NCBI GenBank assembly: GCA_002415025.1
Contig: DIBR01000002.1
Coordinates: forward strand, 109,954-173,953
DNA length: 64,000 nucleotides
Direction: 5' to 3'
Origin: Spongiibacteraceae bacterium UBA5047
GTDB lineage: Bacteria > Pseudomonadota > Gammaproteobacteria > Pseudomonadales > Spongiibacteraceae
Below, piece by piece: positions 46,225 to 55,083 of this stretch. Position numbers and translations under genes: made by a program. Positions within the stretch are counted from its first letter, which is position 1. Every line of letters starts with the position of its first letter. The notes under the pieces were generated by a model. It ran no database searches and was not told the origin of the DNA. It saw only the letters and a program-made list of their open reading frames with translations.

Positions 46225-47003
46225 TGGCAATGGAAGATCGAGTTTCTGGTATAGAAAATAATTCAATGTACGGGTCGGGAGACTACGACGTTTTCCAAAG
46301 TGCGTCGGATGGCGAGTTTAAAGCCAATGAATTTATCAGGCTTTTTTCCAAGTATGATCAGGAGCATTTCAACCTCGCTTCATACGCGGATGTCGGCTGT
46401 GGGTCAGGTGTGGTTGTTGAGCGTATCGCGGAATCCCTTTTATCAAGAGGCCACAATCTCTCGAAGATTAGTGGCTATGATGTTTCACCGCATGTAAAAA
46501 CGTTGGCTCATGAGAAGATTGAGTTTAACCATATGAACTTTCTCGAAACCAAGGGCTTCTATGATCTCGTTACCTTGTTTGACGTATTCGAGCATGTTCC
46601 TGATCCGCTCAACTTCGTCAGAGAAGTTGCCACTAAATGCTCCGTGCTCGCGTGCCATATCCCTCTGGACGACGCCGTCTGGGTTAAGCTTCGAGGCTTG
46701 AACGTCAGCAAGCTTGCGGACCCCGGGCACTTGGTATGCCTGGACGCAGCCGCAGCTCAGAATCTTCTGGCTTATTCGGGGCTGCGTCTTTTTGACGCAT
46801 CGTATACCTTGGGGTTCAAGGCTCCATCAGGGCGCCGATCGAAAGGGCAAAAATTAATGTATCCGCTGCGCAGTGGCCTGTCATGGATCAGCCCCTGGTT
46901 GCTCAGTGTCACACTTGGTGGCACGAGTTTGATGAGTTTGGCGCTCACGCCTGAAGGTTTGAGGCGCTATGGGGATGCGTTTGTGCACAAGGGCCACCAG
47001 TAA
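46224..47003 (+). CDS. Class I SAM-dependent methyltransferase
   Basis: This 259-residue protein has SAM motif I ADVGCGSGVVVERIAESL, motif II around ISGYDVSP and motif III with LVTLFDVFEHVPDPLNFVRE, typical of the Methyltransf_23 group. It likely methylates a sugar or end group of the polymer. Its ATG overlaps the deacetylase stop by one base (TAATG). The 62 bases that follow hold no gene. Confidence 0.83.
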   Translation: MAMEDRVSGIENNSMYGSGDYDVFQSASDGEFKANEFIRLFSKYDQEHFNLASYADVGCGSGVVVERIAESLLSRGHNLSKISGYDVSPHVKTLAHEKIEFNHMNFLETKGFYDLVTLFDVFEHVPDPLNFVREVATKCSVLACHIPLDDAVWVKLRGLNVSKLADPGHLVCLDAAAAQNLLAYSGLRLFDASYTLGFKAPSGRRSKGQKLMYPLRSGLSWISPWLLSVTLGGTSLMSLALTPEGLRRYGDAFVHKGHQ

Positions 47004-47065
47004 CGTTTGCGCAGTCTATTGCCGGTGGGTGCTACTTTGGGCTCGCGTTGGAGTTTGAAAAGAAT

Positions 47066-47575
47066 ATGTGGAATAACATAAGGTTTCAGTGGCCTTTGCA
47101 CACGGTGTTGTTTCTAACAAACTGGCTACCCGACAACGTTATTTTTCTCCGGTTGAGGGGGTTTCTTGCGCGCGGCTTTTTTGCCAGCTGTGGAGAGGAT
47201 TTGCGGTTGGGGCGGGATTTGACATTTTACAATAGCGCCAAAATTGTGCTGGGTTCGCACGTGTATTTTGCGAAGGGAAACTGGATATCTGCGGGCGATG
47301 TGGTTGAAATCGGAGATGAAGTCATGTTTGGCCCAGGCTCGATTGTGTCGTCGGCAAACCATACCCGGATAGGAAGTTCTTTTCGATATGGAGAGCCTCA
47401 GATAGCGCCCATAAAGATTGGCAATGGCGTTTGGGTGTCTGGCAATTGCACAATCACCGCGGGGAGTGTTGTTGGCGAAGGCACTTTGATCGGAGCGAAT
47501 AGCGTGGTTCGAGACACTGTGCCTGCGGGGGTGTTGTATGCAGGGGTTCCGGGAAAAGTGATCAAGACGCTTTGA
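47066..47575 (+). CDS. Hexapeptide-repeat acyltransferase
   Basis: This protein of about 169 residues has left-handed beta-helix repeats: VVEIGDEVMFGPGSIVSSAN, IGNGVWVSGNCTITAGSVVG and GTLIGANSVVRDTVPAGVLY followed by AGVPGKVIKTL. It belongs to the maltose/galactoside O-acetyltransferase-like group (WcaF type) and probably O-acetylates a sugar. I place the start at ATG 47066; a TTG at 47048 would add six residues and neither has an ideal ribosome site. The stop overlaps the next gene by four bases. Confidence 0.83.
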   Translation: MWNNIRFQWPLHTVLFLTNWLPDNVIFLRLRGFLARGFFASCGEDLRLGRDLTFYNSAKIVLGSHVYFAKGNWISAGDVVEIGDEVMFGPGSIVSSANHTRIGSSFRYGEPQIAPIKIGNGVWVSGNCTITAGSVVGEGTLIGANSVVRDTVPAGVLYAGVPGKVIKTL

Positions 47576-48582
47576 AAAATCTACTTTTCGTTGGCTCCTA
47601 TCTTAGTAAGGAGTATGGCTCTAAACCGGTCTCGCAGAGCATTTCTGAATTCCTGGAAGGCGAGTTCAGAGTTGAACTGCGCTCAAGGTTTTCCAATAAA
47701 TTTCTGCGTGCGTTAGACATATTCCGGGCGATAGCTTTCCATGATTATGCTGTTGTGCATTTTGATATTTTCAGCGGGAAAGCGGTGTCGATTGCCCGCG
47801 CCGGCGCGCTGCTAGCAAGGCTCAGGAACAGACGCATAATATTTTCACTTCATGGTGGAGGGCTCGCCGACTACCATTCCAACTTCTCTGTGAGATTGGA
47901 AAAGACGTTAGCGCTGGCAGACGTATTGCTGACGCCGTCGATGTTTATCAAGAAGCATTTTGAAGATAGTGGCTTCTTGGTAGAGTACTTTCCGAACCCG
48001 ATTCGGCTGGAAAATTTCACTTTTAATCCAGTCGAGCAGAATGAACATCGACTATTGTGGGTTCGTGCTTTCGCGCCAACTTATCGGCCGCAACTGGCAA
48101 TTGAGATACTGGATTCCGTGTTAAAGGCTTACCCGGATTCAACGTTAACGATGATAGGGCCCGACCACGGGGAGCTTTCATCTTGCATCGATTTGGCCGC
48201 AAGCCTTGGGGTAAGCGACAGAGTGCGGATTTTGGGCCCAGTTGATAATAGCGAATTGCACCAGCACTATTGCGGGCACGATATATATCTGAACACAACC
48301 CGCTATGAGAGTTTTGGGATGGCTTTAATGGAAGCTGCGGCCTGTGGGCTGCCAATAGTCTCTAGTAAAGTGGGCGAAATTCCCCTGCTGTGGGTCGACG
48401 GAAGAGAGATTATCCTCTGTTCGGGTGAAGTGGCAGCAGACTATGTAGGTGGCATTTGTCGCATTTTCGAGGAAGCCGAATTTGCAAGCTCGATGGTTCA
48501 TTTGGCGAGGAGAAAAGCAGAGCAGTATTCATGGACGTCGGTTGGGCCGCAGTGGCGCGCTCTACTCGAGCGGATGAGTTAA
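47572..48582 (+). CDS. Glycosyltransferase family 4
   Basis: This 336-residue GT-B enzyme has an acceptor-half segment RRIIFSLHGGGLADYHSNFS, a linker VEYFPNPIRLENF and a donor site YLNTTRYESFGMALMEAAAC with E-x7-E, followed by GLPIVSSKVGEIPLL. It starts with TTG in a TTGA overlap with the acyltransferase. The transferred sugar is unknown. Confidence 0.87.
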   Translation: MKNLLFVGSYLSKEYGSKPVSQSISEFLEGEFRVELRSRFSNKFLRALDIFRAIAFHDYAVVHFDIFSGKAVSIARAGALLARLRNRRIIFSLHGGGLADYHSNFSVRLEKTLALADVLLTPSMFIKKHFEDSGFLVEYFPNPIRLENFTFNPVEQNEHRLLWVRAFAPTYRPQLAIEILDSVLKAYPDSTLTMIGPDHGELSSCIDLAASLGVSDRVRILGPVDNSELHQHYCGHDIYLNTTRYESFGMALMEAAACGLPIVSSKVGEIPLLWVDGREIILCSGEVAADYVGGICRIFEEAEFASSMVHLARRKAEQYSWTSVGPQWRALLERMS

Positions 48583-48612
48583 TATCCATGAAACTAGCTG
48601 TTGTGCGCTAAT

Positions 48613-50007
48613 ATGGCCCTTGCCGACAAATACTACAAAGTCTTACCTCCCTTCTTGCAAAATATTGCAGCGAGTGCCTACGGCTGGTACTGGAAAAAGC
48701 GCCGCTACGGCGGCGTTTTTTCCGAAGAGTTGGATCGATTTCGACGTAGGGAGAACTATTCTGCGGGGCAATGGCGATCCTACCAGACGGATAGACTTCG
48801 TGCGCTTCTGGTACACGCTTTCGAAACAGTGCCTTTCTACCGTGCTAAATATTCCGCTGCAGGGTACTCGCTTAAGGATTTTCAGTGTTTTGAGCTGGAA
48901 GACCTGAAGAATCTGCCTTATTTAGAAAAGCAGGAGCTGCGCGAATATGGCCGCACAAGTCTTGTCTCAAGCAAGCGGGAACGCGGCGGATCCTTTTTTG
49001 CGAGTAGCGGCAGCTCTGGAACTCCAACGAGCATTCTGTTTTCACACGCGTTTCATCAGCGCTGGAGCGCAGCATTTGAGGTTCGTGTCCGTAGCTGGGC
49101 GGGACTTGACAACAAAGTGCCCAGAGGAATGATTGGTGGTCGGCGCGTGGTTCCCGATGGGGAAGGAAAGCCACCCTACTACCGCTACAATTGGTTTGAG
49201 AGGCAGACGTACTTCTCTGCATACCATATTTCAGAAAGTACGGCCGCGGATTATGTTAGGGGTATGCGTAAGCATCGTGTCGAATACATGACCGGCTATG
49301 CAATGAGTAATTATTTTCTCGCGCAATACATAGAAAAGCTCGGGCTCGAAGCACCGCAGCTAACTGCGGTAGTGACCTCAAGTGAAAAACTGACGCCGGC
49401 TATGCGTGATACATTTCGCCGTGTTTATGGCTGCCGGACCTTTGATGGCTACAGCGGAGTCGAGGCCTGCGGTCTTATCACTGAGAACGAGTGGGGTGAG
49501 TTAATGGTAAGCCCCGACGTTGGTATAATGGAGCTGCTTGACGACGAGGGGCGGGCAGTCAGCCCTGGGCAGGTTGGCGAAGTTGTCTCGACGGGTTTGC
49601 TGAACTTTGATCAACCCCTGATTCGGTATCGAATTGGTGATATGGCGAAGTTATCTGCCAACCAAGAATCGGAATCCGGGCGGGAAATGCCAATTGTTGA
49701 TGAAATCGTCGGGCGTGTTGAGGATGTCGTGATTGGCCCCGATGGTCGCAAGATGGTCCGGTTTCACGGAGTGTTCATTGACTTGCCAGCGATTCATTCA
49801 GCACAGGTTGTGCAGAAGGCCGTAGACCATCTGGATATTCGTGTTGTTGTTGATGCGCACTTTTCGCAGGACGATGAAGACATCATAGTGCGGCGAGTTC
49901 GTTCACAGCTTGGAGAAATTAAGGTGAACGTGCTTCGTGTAAGCGAATTACCGGTGGGACCAAACGGTAAGGTTAAAGCAGTAATTTCAGAATTGGAGAC
50001 AGGTTAG
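48613..50007 (+). CDS. PaaK/CapK-like adenylate-forming enzyme
   Basis: This 464-residue protein belongs to the phenylacetate-CoA ligase family. It has the nucleotide-binding loop FFASSGSSGTPTSILF (about 134-149), the segment RTFDGYSGVEACGLI and DQPLIRYRIGDMAKL, and ends with LPVGPNGKVKAVISE, a C-terminal lysine motif. In polysaccharide loci such CapK-like enzymes are thought to activate an acyl or amino-acid group for attachment to a sugar; the substrate is unknown. Both ATG 48613 and TTG 48601 lack a clear ribosome site. wbpI starts one base after its stop. Confidence 0.8.
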   Translation: MALADKYYKVLPPFLQNIAASAYGWYWKKRRYGGVFSEELDRFRRRENYSAGQWRSYQTDRLRALLVHAFETVPFYRAKYSAAGYSLKDFQCFELEDLKNLPYLEKQELREYGRTSLVSSKRERGGSFFASSGSSGTPTSILFSHAFHQRWSAAFEVRVRSWAGLDNKVPRGMIGGRRVVPDGEGKPPYYRYNWFERQTYFSAYHISESTAADYVRGMRKHRVEYMTGYAMSNYFLAQYIEKLGLEAPQLTAVVTSSEKLTPAMRDTFRRVYGCRTFDGYSGVEACGLITENEWGELMVSPDVGIMELLDDEGRAVSPGQVGEVVSTGLLNFDQPLIRYRIGDMAKLSANQESESGREMPIVDEIVGRVEDVVIGPDGRKMVRFHGVFIDLPAIHSAQVVQKAVDHLDIRVVVDAHFSQDDEDIIVRRVRSQLGEIKVNVLRVSELPVGPNGKVKAVISELETG

Positions 50008-50008
50008 T

Positions 50009-51091
50009 TTGAAGAAAATATTAACGGTGGTTGGCGCGCGACCGCAATTTGTTAAGGCCGCCGTTGTATCTCGTGCTATTGCGGACTCCGGGGATTTTGA
50101 GGAAATTATTGTCCACACGGGGCAGCATTTTGATGCCAATATGTCAGATATATTTTTCAGTGAGATGGAGATTCCACTGCCCAACCATCAGCTGAGCATT
50201 GGCAGCTTGTCGCATGGCGCCATGACCGGGCGAATGCTCGAGCAGCTAGAGACCGTCATGGTCGCAGAAAACCCCGATTTTGTGATGGTTTACGGAGATA
50301 CAAACTCTACCCTGGCCGGAGCGCTTGCCGCCAGGAAATTGCATAAACGCGTGGTTCATGTCGAGGCGGGACTTCGTAGTCATTCTATGGTGATGCCTGA
50401 AGAGGTTAATCGTATTTTGACCGACCGCATTAGCGACGTGCTTTACTGTCCGACCGAAACCGCAGTTGATAATTTGGCGCAAGAGGGCTTCGCCAACTTT
50501 GACTGCGATATTGTTTGCGTTGGCGACGTTATGGAGGATGCAGCGCGTTATTACGCCGCCAAGGCAAAGCAGCGAGAATCGGAAATTGATGCTGTTATCA
50601 ATGGCCAGGATGGCTTCATGCTTTGCACACTGCATCGCGCCGAGAATACCGATTCTCCTGAAAGAATGGCCGAGATTGTTGCGGCGTTAAATGCGCTTTC
50701 TCGTAATTACCGCATCGTTATGCCGCTTCACCCGAGAACTGCAGCCGTTATCAAACAGTATAATCTTGAACTCAACGCCGAGGTTATCCCGCCAGTCGGG
50801 TACTTTGATATGCTGAAATTGCTGATGTCGTGCTCTCTGGTTATTACCGACAGCGGTGGCTTGCAGAAGGAAGCTTACTTCTTTCGTTCGCATTGCATTA
50901 CCTTGCGGGATCAGACTGAGTGGACTGAGCTTGTAGCAAATGGTTACAACACTCTGGTCGGCGCCAGTCGGGCGCAGATTGTGGAGGCTGTTGAGCGTAA
51001 TCTGGGAGTGCGACTAGCTGATGTCGGAGACCTGTATGGTGGTGGCAAGGCCTCCAGCCGCATTGTCAGCGATCTCGCGCTTAGGGTGTAA
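50009..51091 (+). CDS. wbpI: UDP-GlcNAc3NAcA 2-epimerase, WbpI-like
   Basis: This 360-residue epimerase has the start KKILTVVGARPQFVKAAVVS, then IIVHTGQHFDANMSDIFF, VYGDTNSTLAGALAA, HVEAGLRSHSMVMPEEVNRI, LHRAENTDS and TDSGGLQKEAYFF. The DANMSDIFF and RDQTEWTELV segments follow Pseudomonas WbpI more closely than general WecB. WbpI converts UDP-GlcNAc3NAcA to the mannuronic epimer. Together with WbpA, B, D and E at 30319-34292 this completes a UDP-ManNAc3NAcA route. The start is TTG, with AGG five bases upstream. Confidence 0.88.
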   Translation: MKKILTVVGARPQFVKAAVVSRAIADSGDFEEIIVHTGQHFDANMSDIFFSEMEIPLPNHQLSIGSLSHGAMTGRMLEQLETVMVAENPDFVMVYGDTNSTLAGALAARKLHKRVVHVEAGLRSHSMVMPEEVNRILTDRISDVLYCPTETAVDNLAQEGFANFDCDIVCVGDVMEDAARYYAAKAKQRESEIDAVINGQDGFMLCTLHRAENTDSPERMAEIVAALNALSRNYRIVMPLHPRTAAVIKQYNLELNAEVIPPVGYFDMLKLLMSCSLVITDSGGLQKEAYFFRSHCITLRDQTEWTELVANGYNTLVGASRAQIVEAVERNLGVRLADVGDLYGGGKASSRIVSDLALRV

Positions 51092-51094
51092 CGA

Positions 51095-52309
51095 ATGATT
51101 GTTACAATTCTCACTCAGTACTACCCGCCGGAAACAGGTGCGCCGCAAAACCGCTTGCATGGTCTGGCAAAGGCCTTGGTAGCGCAGGGTGTGGAGGTGA
51201 AGATTGTCACGGCCATGCCTAACTACCCGGTGGGGAAAGTGCACGAGGCTTACCGGAGGCGCGCGTTTTGTCGGGAGCTTTTTGAGGGTGTACCCATTTG
51301 GCGGAGTTGGATTTATGCGAGCAACTCGCGACGTATTTTGCCAAGATTGATTAATTACTTCAGCTTTGTATTCACAGGTTTTTTTTCAGGGTTGCGCTCG
51401 GGAAAGTGCGATGTATTGATTTGCGAGTCGCCACCTCTATTTCTTGGCCTTTCAGCCGTGTTGCTATCTTGGTTGAAGGGGGCTCGTCTGGTCTTTAATG
51501 TGTCGGACTTGTGGCCCGAGTCTGCCGAAAAGTTGGGGATAGTGGGGAACGGGTTTTTTTTGCGGTTGGCCTATCGCCTAGAGGCGTGGCTATATCGCAG
51601 GTCGTGGCTTGTCAGCGGGCAAACGCAAGGCATCGTTGATGATATCGTTGCTCGATTCCCCGATGTCCGTACACACTGGCTGCCCAATGGCGTTGATGCT
51701 GATTTTTATAAAGCTATTGAGCCATCAATAGACTTTTGTCGCGAGAAGGGTCTGGTTGGCAAGAAATTGTTTGTCTACGCAGGTGTTTTGGGCCATGCGC
51801 AAGGGTTGGAGGTGATGATTAACGCCGCGGATCGTCTAAAAGACGACAACCGACTGGCGTTTGTCGTTATTGGTGACGGGCCAAAAAAGGAGGAGCTGGA
51901 GACGCTGAATCGTAGACTGGGGGGGAATGTTCATTTTTTGCCCCATATGTCGCGATATGATGTTATGGGAGTGGTTGCCGCCTCTTACGCCTGTGTCGTA
52001 CCGTTGCGTAAGCTGCCCCTCTTTGAGGGCGCTATACCGTCAAAGATTTTCGACCCGTTGGCGCTTGGTGTGCCTGTGTTGCTGGGTGTCAGGGGCGAAG
52101 CCGAAGAACTGTTCGTGACCCGAGGTCAAGCCGGTCTGGCTTTTGAGCCGGAAGATGATGCCGACCTTGCACGTCAAGTGACTACCTTGCTGAACGATGA
52201 GACTTTGAGGTCTGAGCTGGCAGATTCAGGCAAGCAGTTTGTTTATCAGTACTTCGATCGCAGGGCGATCTCGGCAGATTTCCTTGCGGCGATATCTTCT
52301 GATGACTGA
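51095..52309 (+). CDS. Glycosyltransferase family 4, WbuB-like
   Basis: This 404-residue GT-B enzyme begins IVTILTQYYPPETGAPQNRL and shows VKIVTAMPNYPVGKV, LVFNVSDLWPESAEKLGI and YAGVLGHAQGLEVMINAA, the pattern of WbuB-like amino-sugar transferases. In such systems it often adds the second sugar onto the lipid-linked first sugar; that role here is inferred from its position close to the phosphoglycosyltransferase. It starts three bases after wbpI and overlaps the GNAT gene by eight bases. Confidence 0.87.
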   Translation: MIVTILTQYYPPETGAPQNRLHGLAKALVAQGVEVKIVTAMPNYPVGKVHEAYRRRAFCRELFEGVPIWRSWIYASNSRRILPRLINYFSFVFTGFFSGLRSGKCDVLICESPPLFLGLSAVLLSWLKGARLVFNVSDLWPESAEKLGIVGNGFFLRLAYRLEAWLYRRSWLVSGQTQGIVDDIVARFPDVRTHWLPNGVDADFYKAIEPSIDFCREKGLVGKKLFVYAGVLGHAQGLEVMINAADRLKDDNRLAFVVIGDGPKKEELETLNRRLGGNVHFLPHMSRYDVMGVVAASYACVVPLRKLPLFEGAIPSKIFDPLALGVPVLLGVRGEAEELFVTRGQAGLAFEPEDDADLARQVTTLLNDETLRSELADSGKQFVYQYFDRRAISADFLAAISSDD

Positions 52310-52940
52310 TTGCCGGAGCAGCGAGCTTTCAGATTTGCATGCAATTGCTGGCTGCCATGCGCGAGCATTCCCGGACGCGTTGGCGGTCAAGCATGGGTTG
52401 TCTTTTACCAAGCGCATGTTGGAGTGGTATATCGTAAGTGAGCGCGGAGTTTTGTTTCACATAGAATGTGATGGGGAGGTTGTGGGGTACTGCGGATCCA
52501 TTCGGGTTCACTCCCCCGGATTGCCCGGTGCCTTTACAAGTATTTCCCAGTATGCTTTCCGCCACTTTGTTTTATCTTACCTGCGTCGCCCCTGGCTGTT
52601 CTTTCATCGGGAGAATATGAAGAAGCTTCCGGCAATATGGCGAAACATCAAGCTCCGCCTTGGGCTCGGTACAAAAGTTTCGCAGCCTGTTGCAGCAAGA
52701 GAATCTTTCTCCCCAAATTGGGGGCTTGTTGTGATTGGTGTAGCCCCGGCTTTTCACGGGCACGGTTACGGATGGAAATTGCTGCAGGAGTTTGAACGTC
52801 GGGCGGCGGACGATGGTGTTAAGCGGGTTGTTTTATCAGTTAAGGCGGATAACACAGCCGCGATTGCTAGCTACAAGCGCAATGGTTGGAATGTGCAACA
52901 AGCTTTAGGCGACTCGCTCAACATGTACAAATCAATTTAG
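52302..52940 (+). CDS. GNAT family N-acetyltransferase
   Basis: This 212-residue protein has a GNAT domain: GEVVGYCGSIRVHSP in the N-terminal part, then LVVIGVAPAFHGHGYGWKLL, which contains the acetyl-CoA pyrophosphate loop, and VKADNTAAIASYKRNGWNVQ. It sits next to a sugar aminotransferase, so it may N-acetylate a 4-amino sugar nucleotide as WecD does; this is inference. The start overlaps the preceding gene by eight bases. Confidence 0.8.
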   Translation: MTDCRSSELSDLHAIAGCHARAFPDALAVKHGLSFTKRMLEWYIVSERGVLFHIECDGEVVGYCGSIRVHSPGLPGAFTSISQYAFRHFVLSYLRRPWLFFHRENMKKLPAIWRNIKLRLGLGTKVSQPVAARESFSPNWGLVVIGVAPAFHGHGYGWKLLQEFERRAADDGVKRVVLSVKADNTAAIASYKRNGWNVQQALGDSLNMYKSI

Positions 52941-52976
52941 GGCTTCGATGAACCCGGTTTCGCTGATAGGGCGACT

Positions 52977-54152
52977 ATGCGTTTAGAGACACAAAAATTT
53001 ATTCCTTTTGCGGCTCCCGATATTGGCGACGCCGAGATTGCAGCTGTGGTGGAGTGCTTGCGCTCGGGCTGGCTGACGACGGGTTTAAAAACAAAGGAGT
53101 TTGAGCGACTTTTCGCGGAGTTTGTTGGTGTTAAGCATGCTCTGGCGGTGAACTCCTGTACTGCTGCCCTGCACCTTGCCCTGGAAGCGTATGGTGTGGG
53201 GCCCGGCGACAAAGTCTTGACCACGCCCTTTACCTTCACTGCGACCGCAGAGACGGTGCGCTATCTTGGCGCGGATCCGGTTTTTGCCGATATTGATCCG
53301 CATACAATGAATATCGACCCGGTTTCTGCGGAGCGGGTGCTGCAGAGCGATGTAAACTTTAAGGCGTTGTTACCGGTTCACTATGCCGGTTTGCCCTGCG
53401 ACATGAATGCGCTGGGAGGGCTCGCCGAGAAGTATGATTTGAAGGTGATTGAGGATGCTGCTCACGCCTTGCCGTGTAGCTACAAGGGGCGGGCTGCCGG
53501 TAGCCTTGGCGATGTAGGTGCATTTAGCTTTTATGCTACAAAAACCCTTTGCACAGGTGAAGGTGGCATGGTGACAACTGACGACGACTCTATCGCAGAG
53601 CGTATCAGAACCATGCGTCTGCACGGTATTAGTCGAGATGTCTTCGACCGCTATCAGTCGGAGAAGCCCAGCTGGTACTACGAGGTAGTGGCTCCGGGGT
53701 TTAAATACAATATGCCGGACACTGCTGCGGCCATGGGTATAGAGCAGCTAAGTCGGGCGAAGTTGCTGCGCGAAAGGCGGCAGTCAATTGCTGACTACTA
53801 CAATAGCCAGTTTTCCGGGTTGCCTATTGATCTTCCGCCGGCAGCCGCGACTGGCGACGAGCACGCATGGCACTTGTATGTCATAAGGTTGCAAGGCATC
53901 AATCCGCGCCGAGACGAGTTTATACAGGCGTTGGCTGATCGAGGGGTTGGTGCCAGCGTGCATTTTATTCCCTTACACGTGCAGCCCTACTGGCGCGAGA
54001 GGTACCAGCTGAAGCCTGATGATTTCCCGGTGGCATATGACGTATACCGGCGATGTGTGAGTCTGCCGATTTATACGAAAATGTCAGATGCGGATGTTGA
54101 GCGTGTTGCCGACAGCGTTAAGCTCGTGCTCGCCTCTTTTGAGCAAAACTAG
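52977..54152 (+). CDS. DegT/DnrJ/EryC1 family sugar aminotransferase
   Basis: This 391-residue PLP enzyme shows IPFAAPDIGDAEIAAVVECL, GWLTTGLKTKEFE, VNSCTAALHLALEA, VIEDAAHALPCSYKG and the PLP-lysine segment FSFYATKTLCTGEGGMVTTD. It probably adds an amino group to a 4-keto-6-deoxy sugar nucleotide made by the WbpM-type dehydratase two genes downstream. The group includes PglE, ArnB and PseC, and specificity cannot be fixed by eye. The next gene overlaps it by one base. Confidence 0.87.
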   Translation: MRLETQKFIPFAAPDIGDAEIAAVVECLRSGWLTTGLKTKEFERLFAEFVGVKHALAVNSCTAALHLALEAYGVGPGDKVLTTPFTFTATAETVRYLGADPVFADIDPHTMNIDPVSAERVLQSDVNFKALLPVHYAGLPCDMNALGGLAEKYDLKVIEDAAHALPCSYKGRAAGSLGDVGAFSFYATKTLCTGEGGMVTTDDDSIAERIRTMRLHGISRDVFDRYQSEKPSWYYEVVAPGFKYNMPDTAAAMGIEQLSRAKLLRERRQSIADYYNSQFSGLPIDLPPAAATGDEHAWHLYVIRLQGINPRRDEFIQALADRGVGASVHFIPLHVQPYWRERYQLKPDDFPVAYDVYRRCVSLPIYTKMSDADVERVADSVKLVLASFEQN

Positions 54153-54802
54153 TGGCTAAACGACTTTTTGATATCACCTTTGCACTTTTCGGGCTGCTGG
54201 TTAGCAGCCCGCTGTTTGTAGTGATTGTTTGCTGGATTGGGTTGGAGAGAGACGGGCCGGTTATTTTCAGGCAGTGGCGTGTTGGCCGTTACGGTGAGCC
54301 CTTCGAGCTTTTCAAATTTCGCACCATGGTGCAGGAAGAGCCCGGTGAAAACGATGTCGGTGTAACGATGTCCGGGCACCCTCGCATCAAGCGGATCAGT
54401 GGTCGTTTCTTGAGAAAAACCAAGCTTGACGAGTTGCCGCAGTTAGTTAACGTACTACGCGGCGAGATGAGTTTTGTGGGCCCCAGGCCGGAGATCGAAC
54501 GTTATGTTCGGCACTACTCGGTGGAGGACAGGCAGCAGGTCCTGTCGGTGCGTCCGGGAATTACGGATATGGCGGCAATCAGGTTTTCCCGGGAAGAGGC
54601 GATGATGGCTGGTCAGGAAAATGCTGAGCAATTTTATGTTGAGTCAATATTGCCCGCCAAAATAGCGCTATACCGCGAGTACGTTCGGAAAAACTCATTC
54701 TTGTATGATTTCGCTCTGATTTTGCTGACAGTTCTGGTGCTGCTGCTGCCACCCTTGCGAAGAAGATTGACATATACCCCTAACGCTGCGGATCAGCTAT
54801 AA
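54152..54802 (+). CDS. Small initiating phosphoglycosyltransferase, PglC-like
   Basis: This 216-residue sugar transferase is of the small monotopic type. An N-terminal re-entrant hydrophobic helix (about 6-26) is followed by FRQWRVGRYGEPFELFKFRT, then TKLDELPQLVNVLRGEMSFV and GPRPE, the catalytic core. It transfers a sugar-1-phosphate to undecaprenyl phosphate and so starts each repeat unit. A C-terminal hydrophobic segment (about 186-200) is an addition to the minimal form. The start is GTG, overlapping the aminotransferase stop by one base. The 281 bases that follow hold no gene. Confidence 0.9.
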   Translation: MAKRLFDITFALFGLLVSSPLFVVIVCWIGLERDGPVIFRQWRVGRYGEPFELFKFRTMVQEEPGENDVGVTMSGHPRIKRISGRFLRKTKLDELPQLVNVLRGEMSFVGPRPEIERYVRHYSVEDRQQVLSVRPGITDMAAIRFSREEAMMAGQENAEQFYVESILPAKIALYREYVRKNSFLYDFALILLTVLVLLLPPLRRRLTYTPNAADQL

Positions 54803-55022
54803 CTTGAACTTGCTGTCGCTCGGCAAGAGACCGGATACCCGTCGTAAGTCAATTCTGCAGCTCCGCGGCTGATATAGTGCGCCGCGATGCGTTACGCAGT
54901 CGTCACCTGTGAAGCGCCGTAAACTTTGTCGTATATGCCTTACTGCGCATGGCAGCACGGTCAGTGAGTGCGATTACGAGCATAAAACATGTGCCAGATG
55001 CAGCAACTTTCCCATAATGCGC

Positions 55023-55028
55023 TACAAT
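55023..55028 (+). promoter_or_regulatory. Possible -10 box upstream of the WbpM-type gene
   Basis: TACAAT lies 55 bases before the GTG start, within the 281-base gap that separates this gene from the rest of the locus. No clear -35 box is present at 16-18 bases. The long gap and following GGGGAAAC ribosome site suggest that the dehydratase gene has its own promoter. Confidence 0.3.
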
Positions 55029-55083
55029 TAACGACTCTCAAATAAGAATTTTCTGCTAAATCAGGGATGAGCGTGGGGGAAAC

